A stretch of DNA of 64,000 nucleotides, taken from the NCBI RefSeq assembly GCF_005771425.1, contig NZ_VBTZ01000001.1, positions 940,023-1,004,022 of the forward strand, in the 5' to 3' direction. The notes below the pieces were generated by a model. That model was not told the DNA's origin and did not search any database. It saw only the letters and a program-made list of their open reading frames with translations. This document shows positions 60,903 through 64,000 of the stretch, piece by piece. A program made the translations under genes and the position numbers. Each line of letters begins with the position of its first letter. The first letter of the stretch is position 1. This DNA is from Methylocystis sp. B8. GTDB lineage: Bacteria > Pseudomonadota > Alphaproteobacteria > Rhizobiales > Beijerinckiaceae.

Positions 60903-61142
60903 CTAGCGTTCGTCGCTCATCGAATAATCCGCAGGTCGGGCGGCGCCATTCGGCAGATCGGCGAGAATGTCCGGCTGGAGATACGTCCGCCCTTCGGTTA
61001 CCTGCTGGGCGACGTCGATATTGCCTCGGAGATACCAACCGCTGACATCGAGGGGCGGCGGAGTCGGCAGGTTTTCGGCGCGCGCATTTAAAGCCCCAGC
61101 GACGACCGCCGCCGACAGTAAGAGCGCGATGAAACGGCCCAT
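60903..61142 (-). CDS. Short secreted protein resembling a porin N-terminus
   Basis: 79 residues from ATG 61142. Signal peptide MGRFIALLLSAAVVAGALNA, then PTPPPLDVSGWYLRGNIDVAQQ. The SGWYLRGNID stretch resembles the first strand of rhizobial outer-membrane barrels, but the gene ends soon after. It may be a truncated barrel or a genuine small protein. A cluster of CtrA half-sites lies upstream. Confidence 0.55.
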   Translation of the reverse strand: MGRFIALLLSAAVVAGALNARAENLPTPPPLDVSGWYLRGNIDVAQQVTEGRTYLQPDILADLPNGAARPADYSMSDER

Positions 61143-61213
61143 GATTGGTCCCCTGCTTGAACGCGCGATCGCGTTCATGACGCGGCGATGACGAGGAAGA
61201 TGTGCGGCAACGA

Positions 61214-61254
61214 TTAAGGGAAGGTTAACCTTATCTTTTAACCATACATCTTAA
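61214..61254. promoter_or_regulatory. CtrA box plus TTAACC direct repeats
   Basis: A perfect TTAA-N7-TTAA at 61214-61228, then TTAACC at 61225, 61238 and 61251, each exactly 13 bases apart. It lies 72 bases upstream of the small secreted protein gene. TTAACC is the CtrA half-site. Confidence 0.55.
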
Positions 61255-61317
61255 CCAAATGCCTGCAACCTCAATGGCGCGCACGCATACGTCATCGAAA
61301 AGATAAACGGCTTTGCG

Positions 61318-62664
61318 TCAGGCCGCCTCGGCCGATTCCTTCAGCACACTGCAAATCTGAGCGACGAGCGATTCGACGAGTTCGCGGTCGTCGCCTTCAC
61401 CCATGACGCGTATGACGGGTTCGGTGCCGGAAGGTCGAACGATAAGTCTCCCGGAGCCGCCGAGTCGCTCCTGAGCATTGGCGATCGCAGAAGCGACCGC
61501 GGCGCGGTCTAATTCGCGACGCTGCGCGCGGACATTTTGCAGGACCTGCGGCAGCGGCTCGAATCGGTGGCAGACTTCGCTCACCGGACGGTTCTGGCGC
61601 TTCACCACCGCGAGCGCCTGCATCGCCGTCACCAGCCCATCGCCGGTCGTGCAGTAGTCGGACAGAATGACATGGCCCGACTGTTCGCCGCCGATATTGT
61701 AGCCGGCTTCGCGCATGCGCTCGATCACATAGCGATCGCCGACCGCCGTTCGCTCGAGAGTGAGTCCGAGCGAACCGAGATGACGTTCTAACCCGAGATT
61801 CGACATGATCGTCGCCACAAGACCCGGCTTCGATAGCAGTCCCTGATCGCGCCAGCTTTCGGCGACGACCGCCATCAGCTGATCACCGTCGATGAGATGT
61901 CCAAGTTCGTCGACCATGATGACGCGATCGGCGTCGCCGTCGAGCGCGATGCCGACATCGGCGCGCAATTCGCGCACCTTGTCGCGCAACGCCTGCGGCG
62001 ATGTGGATCCGACGCGGTGGTTGATGTTGAAGCCGTCAGGGTCGACGCCGATGGCGATGACCTCGGCGCCAAGCTCCCACAGCGCTTCTGGCGCAACCTT
62101 GTAGGCGGCGCCGTTCGCGCAATCGACGACGACGCGCAAACCGTCGAAGCTCATATTGCGTGGCAGCGTGCGTTTGGCGAATTCGATATAGCGCGCGCGC
62201 ACATCGTCGATGCGCCGCGCGCGGCCGAGATCCCTGGGGCCCGCGAGCTTGCGCGTGATGTCGCCGTCGATCAGGCGCTCGATCTCGTGTTCGATCTCGT
62301 CCGAAAGCTTATAGCCGTCCGGTCCGAACAGCTTGATGCCGTTGTCTTCGAAAGAATTGTGAGAGGCGGAAATCATAACGCCGACGTCGGCGCGCATGGA
62401 CCGCGTGAGCATCGCGACGGCGGGCGTCGGCATCGGTCCCAGAAGCAGCGGATCCATGCCAACCGACGTGAAGCCGGCGACAAGCGCATATTCGATCATA
62501 TAACCTGAGAGCCGCGTGTCCTTGCCGATGACGACGCGATGGCGCCCCTCGCCGCGATGAAAGATCAGCCCCGCCGCCTGACCAACCTTGAGCGCGAGCT
62601 CCGGCGTGATCTTCTCATTGGCGAGGCCACGAATCCCATCGGTGCCGAAATAAGTGCGGGTCAT
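61318..62664 (-). CDS. glmM: Phosphoglucosamine mutase
   Basis: 448 residues. Catalytic phosphoserine S101 in [18 protein letters not shown], metal loop [10 protein letters not shown], sugar loop [10 protein letters not shown] and phosphate loop [12 protein letters not shown]. It converts glucosamine-6-phosphate to glucosamine-1-phosphate for peptidoglycan and LPS. In many Rhizobiales it directly follows ftsH; here arsC on the opposite strand lies between them. Confidence 0.97.
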   Translation of the reverse strand: MTRTYFGTDGIRGLANEKITPELALKVGQAAGLIFHRGEGRHRVVIGKDTRLSGYMIEYALVAGFTSVGMDPLLLGPMPTPAVAMLTRSMRADVGVMISASHNSFEDNGIKLFGPDGYKLSDEIEHEIERLIDGDITRKLAGPRDLGRARRIDDVRARYIEFAKRTLPRNMSFDGLRVVVDCANGAAYKVAPEALWELGAEVIAIGVDPDGFNINHRVGSTSPQALRDKVRELRADVGIALDGDADRVIMVDELGHLIDGDQLMAVVAESWRDQGLLSKPGLVATIMSNLGLERHLGSLGLTLERTAVGDRYVIERMREAGYNIGGEQSGHVILSDYCTTGDGLVTAMQALAVVKRQNRPVSEVCHRFEPLPQVLQNVRAQRRELDRAAVASAIANAQERLGGSGRLIVRPSGTEPVIRVMGEGDDRELVESLVAQICSVLKESAEAA

Positions 62665-62820
62665 CGAACGTCCTCAGCGAGCGGCGTCTTGGCCAGTTCG
62701 CATCCTCTCACGCCATGTCGGCGCATTTATGAACATAATGTCATATTGTGAGGGGCCGTATTCTCGCCAACCTAACGAAAGGTTAATAAACACTGGCATA
62801 TCGCCCGAACGGATGTCCAC

Positions 62821-63183
62821 ATGGAAGTCAAAATCTACCACAACCCGGCCTGCGGCACCTCGCGCAACGTTCTCGCTGCTTTGCGGGATGCCGGATATGA
62901 GCCGCAGGTGATCGAATACCTTAAGAATCCGCCTAACCGGGCGACCTTGAAGGATCTTCTGCGGCGCATGGGAAAGAGCGTGCGCGATATCCTGCGCAAA
63001 CGCGGCACGCCCTATGATGAACTGGGCCTTGATAACCCGGCCTTGTCCGACGACGAGATCTTTGCCGCTATCGAGAAGCATCCGATTTTGATCGAGCGGC
63101 CGATCGTCTCGATGGGCGAGAAGGCGGCGCTCTGTCGCCCAGCCGATACGGTCAATGAATTGATCGCGCAGAAAAAAAAATAG
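62821..63183 (+). CDS. arsC: Arsenate reductase (glutaredoxin-dependent)
   Basis: 120 residues with the active site HX3CX3R (H7, C11, R15 in YHNPACGTSRN) and the later RPIV of the ArsC arsenate site. It reduces arsenate to arsenite with glutaredoxin. No arsB, acr3 or arsR is adjacent. It is divergent from glmM and converges on ftsH. Confidence 0.9.
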   Translation: MEVKIYHNPACGTSRNVLAALRDAGYEPQVIEYLKNPPNRATLKDLLRRMGKSVRDILRKRGTPYDELGLDNPALSDDEIFAAIEKHPILIERPIVSMGEKAALCRPADTVNELIAQKKK

Positions 63184-63198
63184 ATCGCCCCACAAGCA

Positions 63199-63227
63199 AA
63201 AAACCCAGCGGAGACAGCTGGGTTTTT
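63199..63227. terminator. Bidirectional terminator between arsC and ftsH
   Basis: AAACCCAGC pairs with GCTGGGTTT around a 7-base loop, with A residues on the left and T residues on the right. It can serve both convergent genes. Confidence 0.88.
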
Positions 63228-63234
63228 CTACTTC

Positions 63235-64000
63235 TCAGATCGGATGCGGCTCCAGCCCGCCGACGTCGGGCTCTGGCTTCTGTCCAGTCGAGGGCACCGC
63301 CGAGCCGCGCGGCGGAGGAGTCGGCGTCGACTCTTCACGCACGGGCCGTTTGCCGGCGAGCAGACCCTTGATTTCGTCGCCTGTCAGCGTCTCGAATTCG
63401 AGAAGCGCATTGGCGAGCGTATCGAGATCGACCCGCTTGTCGATGAGGATTTGCCTGGCCTTGTCATAGGCCTCCTGCACCAGCCGGCGCACCTCAGCGT
63501 CGATCGTCTCCTGGGTCTGTTCAGAGAAGGTCTGCGTGCGTCCGAGCGAGTAGCCGAGGAACTGCTCCTGCTGCGGATCAGCATAGGCGACCGTGCCGAG
63601 CTTATCCGAGAAGCCAAGCTGAGTGACCATCGCGCGAGCGATGCGCGTCGCCTGCTGAATGTCCGACGCCGCGCCGGAGGTCGTCTTCGCTGAGCCGAAG
63701 ATCAACTCCTCAGCAACGCGCCCGCCCATCGCCATCGCCAACATCGCGATGAGCTGCTCGTAGCTTTGCGAGATCTGATCGCGCTCGGGAAGGCCCTGCA
63801 CCATGCCGAGCGCTCTGCCGCGCGGAATGATCGTCGCCTTATGGATCGGAATCGATCCCGGCATGTTCAAAGAGACGAGCGCGTGGCCGCCTTCGTGATA
63901 GGCGGTGAGCTTCTTCTCCTCGTCCGTCATCACCAGCGTGCGACGCTCGGCGCCCATCATGATCTTGTCGCGCGCGTCCTCGAACTCCTGGTTCGTCACG
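63235..64000 (-). CDS. ftsH: ATP-dependent zinc metalloprotease FtsH, C-terminal part
   Basis: The frame stays open at the window edge, giving the last 255 residues. The peptidase M41 zinc motif is HEGGH in [15 protein letters not shown], with the third ligand region [14 protein letters not shown]. The protein ends with a Pro-rich tail (TPTPPPRGS). It degrades membrane and short-lived cytoplasmic proteins. The AAA domain lies outside the window. Confidence 0.96.
   Translation of the reverse strand, partial: VTNQEFEDARDKIMMGAERRTLVMTDEEKKLTAYHEGGHALVSLNMPGSIPIHKATIIPRGRALGMVQGLPERDQISQSYEQLIAMLAMAMGGRVAEELIFGSAKTTSGAASDIQQATRIARAMVTQLGFSDKLGTVAYADPQQEQFLGYSLGRTQTFSEQTQETIDAEVRRLVQEAYDKARQILIDKRVDLDTLANALLEFETLTGDEIKGLLAGKRPVREESTPTPPPRGSAVPSTGQKPEPDVGGLEPHPI

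Overview
The window looks like chromosomal DNA of a GC-rich alphaproteobacterium, most likely order Hyphomicrobiales (Rhizobiales). Support comes from an FzlA-type cell-division protein, a DUF6101 protein, Omp25/31-type and Pal envelope proteins, perfect CtrA boxes (TTAA-N7-TTAA), an EcfG-like promoter, an XRE/DUF2975 pair and the ftsH-glmM neighbourhood. Several small proteins and the copper-related genes resemble those of methylotrophs such as Methylocystaceae, but that is an impression from memory. I see no prophage, intact insertion sequence, CRISPR array or rRNA operon.

Region by region: 1-5.2 kb holds a partial inositol-phosphatase gene, a DUF6101 gene and a zinc operon (small membrane protein, znuC, znuB, znuA, COG0523 GTPase) behind a Zur-like operator. 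5.4-24.8 kb is mostly housekeeping: rpsU, a TPR lipoprotein, TerC, a PRC-barrel stress protein, a PQQ-type sugar dehydrogenase, mtaB-dapF, a metallopeptidase, an XRE/DUF2975 module with a palindromic operator, carA, yqeY, thiD, an O-antigen-ligase-like protein with a WD40 protein, queG, a sensor kinase, fzlA and a SIMPL protein. 25-34.5 kb has tRNA-Ile2(CAU), a class II aldolase facing mtnA (possible methylthioadenosine salvage by the DHAP shunt), a DUF482 protein, the proteasome homologue Anbu, a Sua5-type synthase, an acid-ceramidase-like Ntn hydrolase, pgi, a CrtF-like methyltransferase and tRNA-Arg(CCG).

34.7-46 kb is the most interesting part. After cspA and a run of small proteins comes a bufferin (copper-sequestering RiPP) locus: bufA1, bufB (MNIO enzyme), bufC (DUF2063) and a DoxX gene. 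Next to it are an ECF sigma factor and a DUF1109 anti-sigma factor of the SigF/NrsF type, then a second, six-cysteine precursor (bufA2) with no modification enzymes of its own. Exact GTAACC-N16-CGAA promoters lie upstream of both precursor genes, on the coding strand, which makes this a self-contained metal-responsive regulon. An HAE1-type RND pump follows.

46-64 kb carries an atypical serine hydroxymethyltransferase co-translated with a thioredoxin-like ferredoxin behind a three-hairpin leader, an arylesterase, an SDR enzyme, an Omp25-like porin, an SmbP-like metal-binding protein, small hypothetical genes, tRNA-Trp, pal with tandem CtrA boxes, xseA, an aminotransferase, an HU-like protein, a decayed DUF2235 hydrolase, cytochrome b561, small secreted proteins, glmM, a divergent arsC and the C-terminal part of ftsH.
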